Positions 8,536 through 18,178 of a stretch of 25,899 nt of DNA are shown piece by piece. The translations under genes and the position numbers were made by a program. How positions within the stretch are numbered: the first letter of the stretch is position 1; each line of letters starts with the position of its first letter. The notes below the pieces were generated by a model. That model saw only the letters and a program-made list of their open reading frames with translations. It was not told where the DNA came from and did no database searches. Source of the DNA: Oidiodendron maius Zn (taxonomy: Eukaryota > Ascomycota > Leotiomycetes > Myxotrichaceae); NCBI GenBank assembly GCA_000827325.1, contig KN832925.1, positions 1 through 25,899 of the forward strand, read 5' to 3'.

Positions 8536-9400
8536 AGTTATGTCTATTCGCCAGATGCAAAACTCTATGAATAAATACTATGAAAACATCCCCTTTTGAT
8601 CTTAAAGAATCCCAAAATTCACGTCGCCCAATGGCCCTCCCCACTGATTCTGCTGATTAGTACGGGGTCACGTTCATAGTCATGTAGTTGAGTTGGTTGT
8701 GGCAGTTATCCATGACGCTAAAGTCTCGGCCAAAACTTGCGGGTTCGGTCGGAAGGCTCTGCCACTGATTGTGACCATCTTCTTGGAGGCAGGTACCCAC
8801 AGCGACCGCTGGATCCACACTAATACCGTTACGCCACCGGACCGATGTTCAGGACCCTGAATGGGTATTAACGCACTTGGTTGTCGGCGGGTGGCAACCC
8901 AGAGGGCCAAATCTTTGTATCCGTTTGTGCGACCGTCCAGTACCACGAGTTATAACAGAGGAGTCAAGATCAAGGTGAAGCATTGCCTCCTCAACAGCAG
9001 GAGTGAGTAGTTTATAGCTGGTGGAACGGCGCTCGGTTCGCCTTTCACGCATAATAGGCTGATAGTTTATGTAGAACTGACCTTAAGCACTACTTGTCCT
9101 CTAACTGAAGACTACCCTAAATAAAGCTCAGTATTTTCCGAGGAGGGACGTGCGTTTGCCTCAGAGACCTGCCGTCAGGACGGCTCGGTGTCTGTACCAG
9201 ATTTAGTAATATTGCCGCATATCCGCCCGATGTCCATCAAAGCCCGTCTAGAAGCGGTCGGGTTTTCTTTTAGGGACCAGCTATATCGCCGCCACCTTTC
9301 CTCTTTTGTATAATTACGCGAAGAAATAGTATATAAGATCGCGTCAGGCATGAGGTATTTTTGTAGCCTTTTTGAAAACAATTATACCCACAAAACACAA
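8536..9400. other. No recognised gene; open minus-strand tract
   Basis: On the minus strand about 8870-8650 encodes a cysteine- and tryptophan-containing stretch (GTCLQEDGHNQWQ, later MDNCHNQLNYM) ending in a stop. It reads like real protein but matches no family I recognise and has no start. It may be another gene fragment of the kind that surrounds it. The remainder to 9400 shows nothing further. Confidence 0.3.
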
Positions 9401-9411
9401 CGGTTAGGAGG

Positions 9412-9471
9412 TTAGAGGTTAGGGTTGGTTAGGATTAGTCTCGGGGGGATTGGGGGTTGTCTGACCCCCCA
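9412..9471. repeat. GGTTAG-rich short repeats followed by a G/C hairpin
   Basis: At 9412-9438 there are several imperfect copies of GGTTAG(G/A), including one TTAGGG. Immediately after, TGGGGGT (9451-9457) can pair with ACCCCCCA (9464-9471) across a six-base loop. This composite sits at the edge of the AT-rich RIP block, so it may be the terminal or non-coding part of the degraded element there. Confidence 0.5.
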
Positions 9472-9479
9472 TATTAGTT

Positions 9480-10620
9480 TATCTTTTAAAAGTTAAGTGT
9501 TTTCTTGGTTAGGTATGATAGTCTTAGTCTTTCTAGTAGATATTCGTTCTGCTTATAGAGTAATACAGAGTACCGGATTACCAACCGAACTACAAGCTAT
9601 ATAACAATATATAGTTATATCAAGAGATTAGAATAGCAAAATCGGGATATACAGAACCAGATCTATAATTTGGAGCAGCAGCTTATATAAAGTAGACTCA
9701 ATATCAAACCTTGGAATAGCTACTAGAACCCTTCTGCCTTAAGCTATAACTATAATCCATTATATTCTGCTTCTTAAATAGCAGTTTGGAGTTCTTCTAT
9801 ATCGCTATTCACCTTATAGCGAGCAGATCTCCTATAGAGAAAATCATTGTATTCGAATACTATAAAGGATATTAAAATAGTAAAGCAACAATCAATACCC
9901 TAAACCAACTAGATAAGCTCTCCCCTCCTATCCCAAAATCTCACTTATAGTAATACTATAGAAGCAAATAGAGACAATAAATCTTTAGCCTATATTCTGG
10001 ACTAGAGTTAACCTACCTATAAACAAATTCCCTATCTAGCAGCTATATAGTACTGTATATACTCTAATCCTGCTACAGAATCGTTAAATCTAGACTATAT
10101 AGCCTATAGCAACTCTTCTTCTCTACCTAGTCCTGACCCTGCTGGGGTACCTTACCTTGAGGGCTTTATACTAAAGGTCTTACAAGTTGCTCTTGTATAG
10201 TATACTACTCTAGTCCCTACTCCTATAAGCTCTATATTACGAGATTGGTATCAATTGACAATAACTATAGTAGCAAATACAAAGCCTCTTGAACTTTAGA
10301 ACTGTTATTCTGTATATATAGAGATACAGTTTGATAGTTAGAAGATGGGTGATAGAAGTGTGGATAATTTACAAGCAAGTGCAAATATAGTGGGTTTGGG
10401 TATTAGTGCAGAGATAGAGTATAGTTATTCTAGCTGCTCTATCTACTATTATATTGGTACTAAGTGGCCTCTTAATATTCTTGGTATAAGTTAGGGATTA
10501 TAAATATTAAAACAAGGGTAGCTACCTCGAGGTTTGAGATTATATTTTGATGCAGCATGGTTTATAGATATAAAGGAAGCTTGTATGGAGCACTTAAACT
10601 TCTAAAGAGTGATTTTATAT
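9480..10620 (+). mobile_element. RIP-degraded element of unknown family with one ruined frame
   Basis: AT-rich, TA-dominated sequence. On the plus strand a single frame can be followed from about 9570 to 10500 in which nearly all interruptions are TAG or TAA, as expected when CAG, CAA or TGG codons undergo RIP. Near the start it reads as a Gln/Glu/Leu-rich coiled-coil-like segment (QNRDIQNQIYNLEQQL, after one TAG). Further on there is SSSLPSPDPAGVPYLEGF. This could be a gag-like or other transposon protein, but no reverse transcriptase, integrase or transposase motif is visible, so the family is not assigned. No flanking terminal repeats were resolved. Confidence 0.5.
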
Positions 10621-10624
10621 TTTA

Positions 10625-10683
10625 CGACTGAGGCGTATTGGCATGTGAGGAATGCACCGTATGCCAACTCTTCTCCTCAAGTC
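10625..10683. repeat. Imperfect palindrome
   Basis: TTGGCAT (10638-10644) pairs with ATGCCAA (10661-10667), and the flanks GACTGAGG and CCTCAAGTC extend the pairing imperfectly. It marks the edge between the AT-rich block and the GH12 upstream region. It may be a small inverted-repeat relic. Confidence 0.4.
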
Positions 10684-10823
10684 AGCAGATAAAAGCTAAT
10701 TTTACACGGCGTAACTCATAGAAGGTAATTTCCACGGCAACCCCCGGCGTTACTTCACAACGTTGCCCTGCTGAACAAAATACCTGTACACCAGTATAGC
10801 GGCTTTCGTAGACTCGTTCTTAA

Positions 10824-10881
10824 TACCGCCTAAATAGTACCGCCGAAATAGTACCGCCTAATACTGCCGAAATCATACCGA
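10824..10881. promoter_or_regulatory. TACCGCC(T/G)AA tandem motif cluster upstream of the GH12 gene
   Basis: Four units follow each other at 10824, 10838, 10852 and 10862 with a 14-bp (once 10-bp) period: TACCGCCTAAATAG, TACCGCCGAAATAG, TACCGCCTAA and TACTGCCGAAATCA. A partial TACCGA follows. They end about 135 bp before the GH12 ATG. A CreA-type CCCCGG lies at 10742-10747. No GGCTAA XlnR-type site was seen. A cluster of identical short sites at this distance suggests transcription-factor binding, but the factor is unknown and simple tandem slippage could also explain it. Confidence 0.45.
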
Positions 10882-11016
10882 TCGAAGACACCTAAATAAT
10901 AGTTAAATAGATTCGGTGCTCCAACAAATCAAAGCATGGCAGGTGAAAGACTCATAGCTATACGAGGAACGAAGCTTAGAGATCCTCAATATCTTGAAAA
11001 TTGAAATCTGGTCCCA

Positions 11017-11815
11017 ATGCATTCTACTTTATTTTCACCAACTTGTGTGGTGTTCCTTGCCTTTACTCTTGTGGTTGTAGCGACTCCAATCAATACAATC
11101 TGTGACCCGTTTGGGTCCGTGAATGCTGCTGACTTCAATTTGGACAACAATCTTTGGGGAGAATCAAGTGCCTCATCTGGTTCACAATGCACCTATCTAG
11201 ATTACGATAGTGGAGATAGTATATCTTGGCAGACATCCTGGACGTGGGAAGGAGATGGCTCAGGCGTCAAGAGCTACGCGAATGCTGGGTTAAATATGGG
11301 GGCAACGCCACTGAGCTCTATCACTAGCATGCAGTCGAGCTGGAGTTGGAGGTAAGAGAGAAACAACCTGCTTCTACCTATTTATAGTAAGAAATACTAA
11401 CGGTGATACAAGCTATACTGGAACAAGCATTGTTGCCGATGTATCCTACGATGCATTTATTTCCTCGGTTGATTCCACTAGTGCAGCTCACGATTACGAA
11501 GTCATGATCTGGCTCGCTGCTCTTGGGGGTGCGGAGCCTATTGGGCATGGCAATCCAATTGCATCTCCAAGTATTGATGGTGTGGCCTGGAACCTATACA
11601 AAGGCACAAACACCTGGACCGTGTTCAGCTTTGTAGCTTCCAGCGAGCAAACTGAGTTCTCGGGCAATATCCTGAACTTCTTCACCTATCTGATTGATAA
11701 TGAAGGACTGCCATCAGATTATTATCTACAGACTATTCAAGCTGGAACGGAGGCTTTCACGGGGTCAAATGCCTGGTTTACGGTTAGTCCATATAAGCTC
11801 TCTATGGACACATAG
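11017..11815 (+). CDS. GH12 endo-beta-1,4-glucanase/xyloglucanase, secreted
   Basis: Exons 11017-11351 and 11413-11815 flank a 61-nt intron (GTAAGA donor, TACTAAC branch) and encode 245 residues, the usual GH12 size. A signal peptide covers about residues 1-23 (hydrophobic VVFLAFTLVVV, ending VATP). GH12 enzymes cut beta-1,4-glucan chains of cellulose or xyloglucan outside the cell. The nucleophile is E141 in DYEVMIWLAALGG and the acid/base is E225 in GTEAFTGSNAWF. The SWTWEGDG and VKSYAN strands and SPSIDGVAWNLY are also typical. There are no stops or missing residues, so the gene looks functional. It sits alone between a RIP block and a transposase fragment. Whether it prefers xyloglucan or cellulose cannot be decided here. 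Confidence 0.9.
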
Positions 11816-12150
11816 AAGACTGCTATGAGCAAGATTAGGTTTCAGCTGTAGGGGTACTGTCTGTGTACTATGGCCCCGTTGAACCTTGTTAACACTTCCA
11901 GCTCGGTTTTATCAAGGACTATGTTCTCGTTTGCTTCAAAATTCTTGGAGGGACTGCGCCCTACTTTACTATATTGGATACGGGCCGATTCAACGTATTC
12001 ATAGGCGCAGCCTGTACCCAAATTCCTTTAGTATTCGACCTTATTCTCTCAAATTTCCGTAGTTTAGGTGTAATTGAGAAACTTCGAAAGTCTGGCTAGT
12101 TGGCCGCTGCTACTGTAATATATCCCATATTTTTTATCAAATCCACCAAC
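11816..12150. other. Intergenic, GH12 3' flank
   Basis: No open frame with a motif, no repeat and no obvious terminal inverted repeat of the following transposase fragment was found. Confidence 0.4.
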
Positions 12151-12719
12151 ATGTCGAATCCATTTATGATTGCTGCTCAAGCCTCGACACCTGTCCTTCC
12201 CTCTACCCTTAATCCAGCTATTCTAGCTCCTAGAGCTGGCCCAAGGCCTAAGCCTTTAGCTGAGCCTCAATCCCTTCATGCCCTCCAGCTCGCACGCCAT
12301 GATCCTATATCGGCTACCACAGACGGCTTATTAGCCCAGTTTAAAGCCAACGCTCCTGCTGAATTAGACTCTGACTCTGATAATAGCCATGATGTACGCC
12401 GACGGTCCTATACTCGAGAACAAAAGCTGGCGGCTGTAGGATGTGCTATAACTAAGCAGGTGTGTCAAAAAGGAGAAATGGTCCCTATTTCACATAAACA
12501 AGCCCGTAGGGGCCTAGGTGTAGATCCAGTCCGGCTACGTGATTGGAAGAAGAATGTTGACAAGATACGCTCTCTGTCAAAAGGGTCAAGGAGAGGCACT
12601 CTTACTCACGCTGCTCATAGAGGATCGACTACACCTTAATATTAGAAAATAGGCAGCTTGGAAGGAAGGTGGGAGAAAATTGGATACGGCGGCATGCTGG
12701 AGTAGAGTTTGAGAGACTA
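12151..12719 (+). pseudogene. Pogo/Tigger-like DDE transposase, N-terminal fragment
   Basis: The open frame runs to 12639; ATG at 12151 is the likely start because upstream codons carry no motif. After a Pro/Ala-rich leader comes a DNA-binding helix-turn-helix: RRRSYTREQKLAAVGCA, then ISHKQARRGLGV, then LRDWKKN, ending SKGSRRG. Beyond the stop, other frames continue the expected second (CENP-B-like) domain: EDRLHLNIRK in one frame and RQLGRKVGENWIRRHAG, then EFERL in another. So two frameshifts lie between about 12590 and 12660. After about 12719 the match is lost and no DDE catalytic region is present. It is a dead 5' remnant, only lightly RIP-mutated. Confidence 0.7.
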
Positions 12720-13526
12720 ATACTCTAGGTAATACTAGACTAATAAGCGTCTAGGTGATGTTCAATCCAAAGGCGTGGTCTAATACCGACATTATGCTAG
12801 AGTTTGAACTACAGTAAGATGCGTGGAATATTAATTGTAAAGTTGTATTTATGGGAGGACTTTTAACCTTTGCGTTAGCTATTAAGCTTAAAGCCATGGT
12901 AAATGAGATATATGCCGTTAATTTTAAGATTTTAAGTACAGTATAATACCAAAGTCAGTGACAGGCGCCCGTCACGAGGTGGCTCTAGGATACCGTCGTA
13001 CAAAGAGGAAGCTGCATGCTTCTGCCGGAATATATCTTCTAGTGGCTATTCGCATCTTCAGTTGCTCTTGGCTTGTTAACGGCACCAAAATGAAATAGTT
13101 CGCCAGAAAAAAAAAAGCTTATGGAATAGCTGGTCTAGGGCCAAATACTGCCGCGACTACATAGCAAATATTGGCAACGACACGTAACCATATTTACATT
13201 GCGTTGCAGCAATCACAGCATAATATGAATACGGCTGATTTAGCACGAAGAACTGAAAGGGCTGGACCTCTTCACTGTTACCGTACCACGTAGGAGTCGT
13301 CAAATTGGTCGGTGTATCCGTACGTCTTGGGTTACTGAAGACGTGCTCAAAGGTTTTGGCCTACTGGACCCGCAGCACTCCCAGCAGAAGAGAACTTGAC
13401 ATCAACCCGTTCAGTGCCTTACAAAGTACGATTTTGCAACGTTGTCTTCCGTAATCGACCTGTTGCGCGTTGGTGATATTTTCAATCACTAAGAATATAA
13501 TTAGAGATGTTCCCTCAAGCTAATTA
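12720..13526. other. No recognised gene
   Basis: Roughly 800 bp between two transposase fragments. A short inverted repeat, GTGAC and GTCAC, is near 12959-12977. An A10 run lies near 13108-13117. Nothing coding is recognisable on either strand. Confidence 0.4.
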
Positions 13527-13808
13527 TCAAATAGCACTTACACATGTGCTACAACTCTTCGGACAATAGTAGTTAATACATGCGGCGAACTCTGGATTAG
13601 AGCAAAACCCGTCGGCAACCCACGATCTACAGTCATCACTCAAATCGTGACAGCTCTCGGCATCTCTCTTGGCGGTAACATCAAAATAAAAGCGCTTTGC
13701 AAGGGTAGTGCGTTCAAGACCCCACTTTTTGGCTGTTGCAGATATATTCAGCTTCACTTGAGACTTCAATTCAGCAATCGCTGACTCGATATCGTGTTCA
13801 GAGATCAT
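13527..13808 (-). CDS. Chimeric frame: Fot1-type transposase N-terminus joined to a ShK-like domain
   Basis: A 93-codon minus-strand frame starts at the ATG ending at 13808. Residues 1-40 resemble the N-terminal helix-turn-helix of Fot1/pogo transposases (ISATAKKWGLERTTLAKRF). From about residue 48 a ShK-like cysteine module follows: C-6x-C-8x-C-7x-C-4x-C-3x-C-2x-C with W after the second Cys, G before the third and CPKSC near the end. There are seven cysteines, one more than the classic six. ShK modules occur as small extracellular domains in many eukaryotic proteins and are named after a sea-anemone channel blocker; activity here is unknown. A KR dibasic pair precedes the module, like a Kex2 site, but the chimeric frame has no signal peptide. 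It may be an accidental fusion, or the module may be an exon of a lost secreted protein. Confidence 0.5.
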   Translation of the reverse strand: MISEHDIESAIAELKSQVKLNISATAKKWGLERTTLAKRFYFDVTAKRDAESCHDLSDDCRSWVADGFCSNPEFAACINYYCPKSCSTCVSAI

Positions 13809-13996
13809 GTTGCGAGGGTTCGAAGTGGGGTGGGAATGTAACAGGGATATCGACTACCCAAGTCGCAATAGTCCCTGAACTTGCACCTGTTTCCTCACAC
13901 AGAGATGGATGCATTGTGCATGTATTGAACGTGCCACGAAAAGAGTGAGGGGGAGCAATGCCAGCCAAAATTTGGCGTTTCATTCATTCTATGGTC

Positions 13997-14578
13997 CTAC
14001 TTCTTGACGGTTTTGACTGTGGACCCTATTTCACCCCACCTAATGTTGCTGAAAGTGACTCGAGCATCGGGCTGGTTTTGGCGGATCACGGCCGGACTAC
14101 CTTCTATCTTGTTGCATGGGCCTGCACCGTTTTGATCCAGCCATCCCATGTTGCCCCCGCTCTCGTCCCACCACACGCTCATGCACAAAACCATGCCCCG
14201 ATCCATGGCTTCCCCGATTCCGGCTGTGGCCCCGAGTCTGTTGTAGGCTGTAGCGCCAGCGGCCTTGCAATAGTCATCATCAATGACGTTGACAGCCGGA
14301 AGAGTGGTGCTATTAGTCACAGGATTAGGAAAGACTTTTCTGTCTTGGACATAGAAGCACTCAATTGACCCTACCAGCCCGTCTAAACCCATTGGAAAGC
14401 GTGTCAGGACGGTGAATGGCCGATGTGAGTCAACGCTCTTGCGGAAGCCATAGAATCCATGGTTGCCCACGCTATACGGGTTGTACGAGCAGCCAGGCTT
14501 GTCGCATACGCCGCTTGCTGTGCAATCGCCGCCCTCGCACCTGTACAGGCCCGTAATATTGCATGTATGAGGCGCCAA
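13997..14578 (-). pseudogene. GH7 endo-beta-1,4-glucanase, C-terminal half only
   Basis: The minus-strand frame is open for about 193 codons and ends at a TAG at 13997-13999. It begins at PHTCNITGLYRCEG and includes CDKPGCSYNPY, MDRGMVLCMSVWWDESGG, NMGWLDQNGAGPC and VTFSNIRWGEIGS, all diagnostic of GH7. The family cuts cellulose with a Glu-x-Asp-x-x-Glu catalytic motif lying just before this point; here the sequence upstream breaks (in-frame TAG within about five codons) and the motif is absent. No ATG begins the fragment. The missing first half is not nearby; the oxygenase gene starts 50 bp away on the other strand, so a rearrangement joined the two. There is no carbohydrate-binding module. 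The fragment itself has no stops, pointing to a recent event. Confidence 0.85.
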
Positions 14579-14627
14579 CTACCACTCGCAAGTAATTCTT
14601 TACTTCGCGCCCGATAGTGCTGCAATT

Positions 14628-16369
14628 ATGGCGGGGCAATTTAAACATCTCCCAACTCCCAAAGCTTTTGGCCCCGAGCCGCAGTTTTCTGGCTTTATGG
14701 CCCCAAGCCGTTTTGAGGGAGAGGTCAACAACCTGGAAGTCGTTGGTGAGCTTCCATCAGAAATCAGCGGAACCTTTTACCGAGTAATGCCGGACCCGCA
14801 ATTCCCAAGCTACATTCCAGGGGACGTGGTATGTTGTTCTGGGATTCCTGTGATGCTCGAACGTGGGACTAAATAGAGATAGTGGTTTAATGGTGACGGT
14901 AATATCAGTGCATTTCGGACTAGGGACGGTCACGTCGACTTCAAGCAGCGGTATGTTCGCACCGAGAAATTTGTGAGAGAGGCAGACGCAAGGAGGGCTT
15001 TGTTGGGTATACATTTAACCTCTATCTCTATTACTCAACCACCACTAATTGGGCTCCGAATGAAAAGGAAAATTTCGAAATAAATATACAGACGCAGTTG
15101 AGTTCAAGATTCGGTCCACGGCAAACACCAATATTGTCTACTTCGGTGGGAAGCTGCTCGCTCTGAAGGAAGATTCACCGCCGTACGCCTTAGATCCACA
15201 GACCCTCGAGACGATCGGTCTCTGGGACTTTAACGGGCAGCTCCCTTGCTTCCCATTCACGGCACATCCGAAGTTCGATCCCGTAACCCGCGAGATGCTG
15301 TGCTTTGGCTATGAAGCTAAAGGCGACGGTACTCCGGATATATGCTTTTATGTTGTCCAGCCAGACGAAACGGTCAGCCAGACTGTCTGGCTGAGTGCAC
15401 CAGTTTGCGCGATGATTCATGATTTTGGAGTTACCGAAAACTATGTGAGCTTACGCTGCTGCATTATTTCTGAGTCTACAGCTGGCTGACTGATTCTTAG
15501 GTCATATTCCCAATCATACCATTAACTTGCAATGTTGAACGTCTGAAGCAAGGTGGCGAGCACTTCCAATACGATGGGACAATGCCCTGCTACTTCGGCG
15601 TTCTTCCTCGCCGTGGGGGTTCTAATGAGAACGCAAAGGCGAGTCTCTCCTCCCATCCCGCGTCGTCCCCTCACCCAGCTAATGCCGCAGTGCACAGTGG
15701 TTTCGCGCGCCTCACGCCTGCACTGGGCACGTCGCTAACGCATACGAGGATGCCTCCGGTAATATCATTCTCGACATCATCGCAAGCTCCAAGAATCTCT
15801 TCTTCTTCTGGCCTGACAAAGATGGCAACACGCCAAAGCCACAAGATATCCAAAGCAACCTCGCGCGCTGGACCATCGATCCGAGTTCCACGAATATGGA
15901 GCTGTCAGCCGGTGAGACAATGATCCCCGACAACGTAGAGTTCCCACGAATCGATGACCGCTTCGCGATGCACAAGCACACTCGCTGCTTCGTCAGCCTC
16001 ATGGATCCGCGGCTGGGCACTGACTTCACGTTCGTGTTGCCAGTCATGGGCGGTGGCGCACCACATTACAACGCACTCGCCACTAAAAATCTGGCAACCA
16101 GCAAGTACAAGAAATACTTCCCAGGGCCTCGCAAGATAATCCAGGAGTGTATATTCATACCACGCCACGGGCACTCGGAAGAGGGCGATGGATATATAAT
16201 AGCCCTGGTCAATAATTATGAGTCGATGTCCAGTGAACTTGTTGTACTCGACACGCAAAGCTTTGCCAAGGAAATTGCTCTAATAAAGCACCCTTTAAGA
16301 CTAAGGGCTGGCGTTCATGGTAATTGGGTGGATAATAGGGATGCTGATGGTCATCCTACTATGATATAG
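14628..16369 (+). CDS. Carotenoid oxygenase family dioxygenase (lignostilbene/stilbene-cleaving type), five exons
   Basis: Exons 14628-14828, 14883-15006, 15068-15444, 15501-15638 and 15698-16369 join to 1512 nt, 503 residues, usual for the family. These iron(II) enzymes split a double bond of carotenoids or stilbenes with O2. Fungal relatives include the resveratrol-cleaving CAO-1. All four iron-binding histidines are visible: H175 (TAHPKFD), H226 (CAMIHDFGVTE), H291 (GHVANAYED) and H487 (GVHGNWVD). WFNGDGNISAFR, GYEAKGDGTPDICFY, VEFPRIDDRFA and EGDGYIIALVNNYESMSSEL also fit. Introns are 54, 61, 56 and 59 nt. The fourth has a GC donor (AAG|GCGAGT) and a CAG acceptor; with it the frame reads NENAK-WFRAP, while without it the gene appears frameshifted. 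Intact by this model. Natural substrate unknown. Confidence 0.9.
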
Positions 16370-17328
16370 CAAAGTCCCCAGCAATCTAACAGATATCTAA
16401 GCTCTCATAGCATCAAAGTCTAAACTGACAGAGATGTCTTTGCTAGCGGTGTCTGTTTGCACATAGAAGTATGATATCACCCAAATAGTAAAACTACATG
16501 GTTGCACCAGAAATCCAGAGAGGCCAGTGCGAAGGACCCTTTTGGGTTGCGACGCCATGTTTAATACTGGACAGATCCCCTATATATAGAAGGTAAGGCA
16601 GGAAATCGGAGATACAAAAACAGAGATGAAGCTCCAATCTTTATATATTCATAATTAAACTTCTCAAGGGAGAATTGATAAGCCGAGCGCGCGCACGCAA
16701 ATAAATGTCTTTGAATTTTTGGATTGAGGTAGGTACGAAGTTTCCGTGAGCTGTTCGATATCTCAGCATTTTTGAGTTTCTCAATGGCGGTCAAATTGAA
16801 TGCCGTCTCGTCACTGGCCGATTAACGATACGTCATCCAGTTGTGAACTTCCATGTTCACTCTTGACATGCTGAAGTTGCCTTGATATGAAGTTGCCTTG
16901 ATATAAGAGTGGAGCTAAGCGGACGCGGCTCAAGATAGAAGCGTAAAGGGCGATGTCTGGTAAAACAATTCCCGCTGGGATCGTGTTGTCGCCGGCTTTA
17001 GACCGTATCATTGCCCACTTTATTAGGCCATGTTCGCGCAGCGTTCGCACCGACTATCGACGTCCAGCTACAGACAGATGAGTGGGAGCTGGCCTGGCAG
17101 TTCTTGACAAAGGTGCCTTGCCGGTCTGACCCTGAATTACTGCCCCTGCTGACTGCCAACTGCTAGGTGGGCCAAACATGTACTCCGGGGAGGCAAGAGT
17201 TGCCACGCTTGGGCGGCTTGTTGCGGCGTAGACAGTAGGAGCGGTGCCTCTAATACCAGTCTAGAGATTTCATTAGAGAGACGAGAGAGGGTGCCGGTGC
17301 CAAAAATTACCCTTTCAAATGGAATCAT
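16370..17328. other. Intergenic; no recognised gene
   Basis: A perfect 16-bp tandem duplication (GAAGTTGCCTTGATAT twice) is at 16873-16904. A TATA-like CTATATATAG is near 16579. On the plus strand about 17060-17168 reads TDEWELAWQFLTKVP and on to LLPLLTANC before a stop; this looks coding but belongs to no family I can name. On the minus strand a peptide EYMFGPPS (about 17190) recalls part of a UstYa-type protein but is isolated. Confidence 0.35.
16873..16904. repeat. 16-bp perfect tandem duplication
   Basis: GAAGTTGCCTTGATAT is present twice head to tail with no difference, so the duplication is recent. It is in non-coding sequence. Confidence 0.9.
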
Positions 17329-17864
17329 TCAGGCCCCAATGCCGTATCTGACAGATGAGTGGAAGGCCACTCCAAGTAGAAATCTAGTGGGATTGCTGGA
17401 GTAGAGGATTGTGCTAATCTTTCTGTCTGAGTATGGCCAGGGAGCCTGCATTGACCACAACATTTCCTCTGTTTCTATTGAAGGCGGTCCTTCGTAAGGA
17501 GTAGCTTCTGATGGTTTTTTTTTCAGAATCCGCTGGGATCGAATGTCACTTCCTCGTACTGAACTGCATTCTGTGCGAATGCTGTTCTATGTCAATACAG
17601 AGTTCAAGTCAAGATTGGATAGCTGTACTCACGGAGCTCTGAAGGGAGTAATAAACTTTTTGATCCATTGTGTTCTTTATAGGAATATTTGAGAAGCATA
17701 ATCATGGAAATTGTCAAGACATGGAGCATTATTGAATAGATTCGATAGAAGATCCTCCACAGGCAAGATGAATCACTTTGACGGGTTCGAAAAGCCCCAT
17801 TCTCCATAGGCTTGGCTTCCTCGTCGGACTGTAAAGGTATGTACTGACCCAATTTGTGGAACAT
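17329..17864 (-). pseudogene. UstYa-like (DUF3328) oxidase gene, frameshifted and truncated
   Basis: Start at the ATG ending 17864, chosen because the protein then begins with a short cytosolic tail (GQYIPLQSDEE) and one membrane segment at about residues 42-58, the DUF3328 layout. Exon 1 ends at 17633 (GTGAGT donor); a 51-nt intron leads to 17581. Exon 2 reads PFAQNAVQYEEVTFDPSGF, the family's N-terminal luminal motif. A TGA at 17523-17525 ends it beside a run of nine A on the coding strand (17515-17523). One base out of frame the family reappears as TPYEGPPSIETEEM, continuing to a stop at 17329-17331. The HxxHC metal-binding motifs that UstYa-type proteins need were not found. UstYa proteins oxidise and cyclise ribosomal peptides such as ustiloxin; this copy is very probably inactive. 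Confidence 0.7.
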
Positions 17865-18178
17865 GATAACCACCAGCCTTAGTTTTTGACTCAAGAAGAG
17901 CGTAGTATTCGTTCTAGGAGGCAAGACCCTAAATCTCGACGGCCGCTGTCGCGAATGTAAACCCCACAGCCATTCGCTGCACAAAATGTACCATGTAAGA
18001 TATATTACCAAATCAAAGTGCCTTGAAAGATGCACTTGGACTCATGATATATCAATCCGTCTACTTCCTAATAGTCCTTACAAGCATTTGACAGCGCATC
18101 TCAACCTTCTTCTTCTGTCCTAGTCGGAAGGACTGATTGGCCGTCCCGCCTTGTCCATGACACTTTCATGAGGCCCAA

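Noticed and set aside
13958-14368. 136-codon plus-strand frame
   Set aside because: Antisense shadow of the GH7 fragment.
15582-15923. 113-codon frame suggesting a frameshift in the oxygenase
   Set aside because: The GC-AG intron at 15639-15697 removes the conflict and gives the family sequence in one frame, so the frame is an artefact of reading through the intron.
15905-16258. 117-codon minus-strand frame
   Set aside because: Antisense shadow of the last oxygenase exon.
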